Of a DNA stretch of 64,000 nt, positions 63,080-64,000 are shown one piece after another. The notes beneath the pieces were generated by a model. The model was not told the DNA's origin, made no database searches, and saw nothing but the letters and a program-made list of their open reading frames with translations. Origin of the DNA: Rosa chinensis (taxonomy: Eukaryota > Streptophyta > Magnoliopsida > Rosales > Rosaceae); the NCBI RefSeq assembly GCF_002994745.2, contig NC_037094.1:8478001-8542000 (forward strand), written 5' to 3'. The position numbers were made by a program, and so were the translations under genes. Positions within the stretch are counted from its first letter, which is position 1; the number at the start of each line of letters is the position of its first letter.

Positions 63080-63396
63080 TTTAACGACGAAATTTAGTTT
63101 GTCGGAAAATATATTTAACGACTATTTTCTAATCCTCAAACTTTTTTAACGAGAAAAAAATATGCGTTTGGGTGAGGAAAAAAAATATCGCTAAAGAATA
63201 ACAACGAGACAAATTAATTTCATCGTGAAAAGAGTTTGGCGAGGAAATTATTTTTTCGTTGCTGAAGCTTTTCTTGACGAGCATTTTCCGACGAATTGAA
63301 GACAAAAAAAATTTCCTCGTAGAAATACTACAGCGACGAAATGTCGATTTTCACCGAGGAATAAGTTCCTCGTAAATGAGGTTTTCTGTTGTAGTG
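63080..63396 (-). mobile_element. CACTA transposon terminal fragment
   Basis: Ends TGTTGTAGTG at 63387-63396, which on the minus strand is CACTACAACA, the hallmark terminus of CACTA (En/Spm) elements. The inner 300 bases carry repeated CGAGGAA/TTCCTCG and GACGAAAT words in both orientations, as the subterminal repeats of CACTA elements do. No opposite CACTA end is found upstream, so this is a fragment. Confidence 0.65.
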
Positions 63397-64000
63397 AATT
63401 GTCATGGTCTGTCCCCACTATGTCTCATCTTGATCCCCTAAAAGTGACAAGATCACATATACTTGCTGCAAACATGCCTGCAAGGATTGATGCCCCCACA
63501 AGAGGACATGGTGCCACCCAGAGAAGATGGGTACGGCAACACCACCATGGATGGTGGTATGGTGACGCCACAAAGGTGGCATAATGGCGTCATAGGCCAT
63601 GAGTTCCGCTAGAGAGAATAGGAGACCCATGAGTTCGATGGATTCTCGCCATAAGAAGAGAGCGAGTTTGGCACAACTTGATCCATTGACCATTGATACT
63701 CAAAATCCGTCTCATGAAGATATTTTGGATTGTGGTTATGTCCAAGAGACATCGTTGGGGGATGCCTCAATGTTAGAACCAATTCCTGAGAATATAGAGA
63801 TCTCTACGAACTACACTAGTGTACACGAGGACGTGGAATTATTGAGACCAATGACATCGAACCTTACTTCGTTGAAGAATGCCAACGTAGAGAAAATTGG
63901 CCTAAATGGAAAGATGCGATCCAGGTTGAATTGGATTCACTAACGAAGAGGAAAGATTTCGAGCCTGAGATGCCAACACCTCCTAACATAAAACCTATTA
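63397..64000 (+). mobile_element. Second Copia copy (pol linker and reverse transcriptase start), partial
   Basis: Matches 44926-45532 in the Copia element over its whole length in the same orientation, including CTGTCCCCACTATGTCTCAT, GTGCCACCC-type words, AAAATCCGTCTCATGA and the end CTCCTAACATAAAACCTATT. It is interrupted by stops. It begins exactly at the CACTA terminus and runs off the window edge. Unlike the other copy it has no hAT insertion up to the edge. Confidence 0.85.

Overview
The window is nuclear DNA of a flowering plant. Plant-specific genes with introns (a CASP-like membrane protein, an early light-induced protein, a UBC27-type E2), a MIR169 precursor and plant Copia, hAT, LINE, SINE, MITE and Helitron sequences all point to a eudicot. 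Gene features and repeat content are compatible with Rosaceae, but that placement is inference and not proven by the sequence.

Layout. 1-8.4 kb: a duplicated fragment, then a degenerate L1-type LINE whose ORF1 is split by a ~0.95 kb insertion. 8.4-18.5 kb: gene-poor DNA holding a MIR169 hairpin (minus strand), microsatellites, a 182 bp tandem duplication and several MITEs, one nested in another. 18.6-20.4 kb: an intronless armadillo-repeat gene (plus). 23.2-24.0 kb: a three-exon CASP-like gene (minus). 24.5-26.2 kb: a LINE-like repeat and a 268 bp non-autonomous Helitron. 29.0-32.9 kb: an Atos/FAM214-type gene (minus, leader exons to about 34.2 kb). 35.6-36.5 kb: an ELIP gene (plus) with an apparent reading-frame break in its transit-peptide exon. 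37.3-50.6 kb: a Copia element with matching LTRs and a CATGA target duplication, swollen to 13.3 kb by nested insertions (a 3.4 kb LTR-like element carrying a foldback hairpin; a truncated hAT element carrying a solo LTR). 50.9-53.1 kb: a five-exon UBC27-like gene (plus) with a SINE in intron 1. 53.8-53.9 kb: a candidate 43-residue membrane peptide (minus). 57.4-61.4 kb: a seven-exon CDK-like kinase gene (plus). 63.1-64.0 kb: a CACTA terminus abutting a second copy of the same Copia family, cut by the window edge.

The host genes are unrelated single-copy genes, each with its own promoter; nothing suggests a shared pathway or cluster. The most unusual content is the layered transposon nest, the foldback hairpin that shares a segment with the LTR it sits in, the MIR169 locus, the frame-broken ELIP and the small unannotated membrane ORF. 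All exon boundaries were read by eye from GT-AG sites and frame continuity, and no database search was possible.
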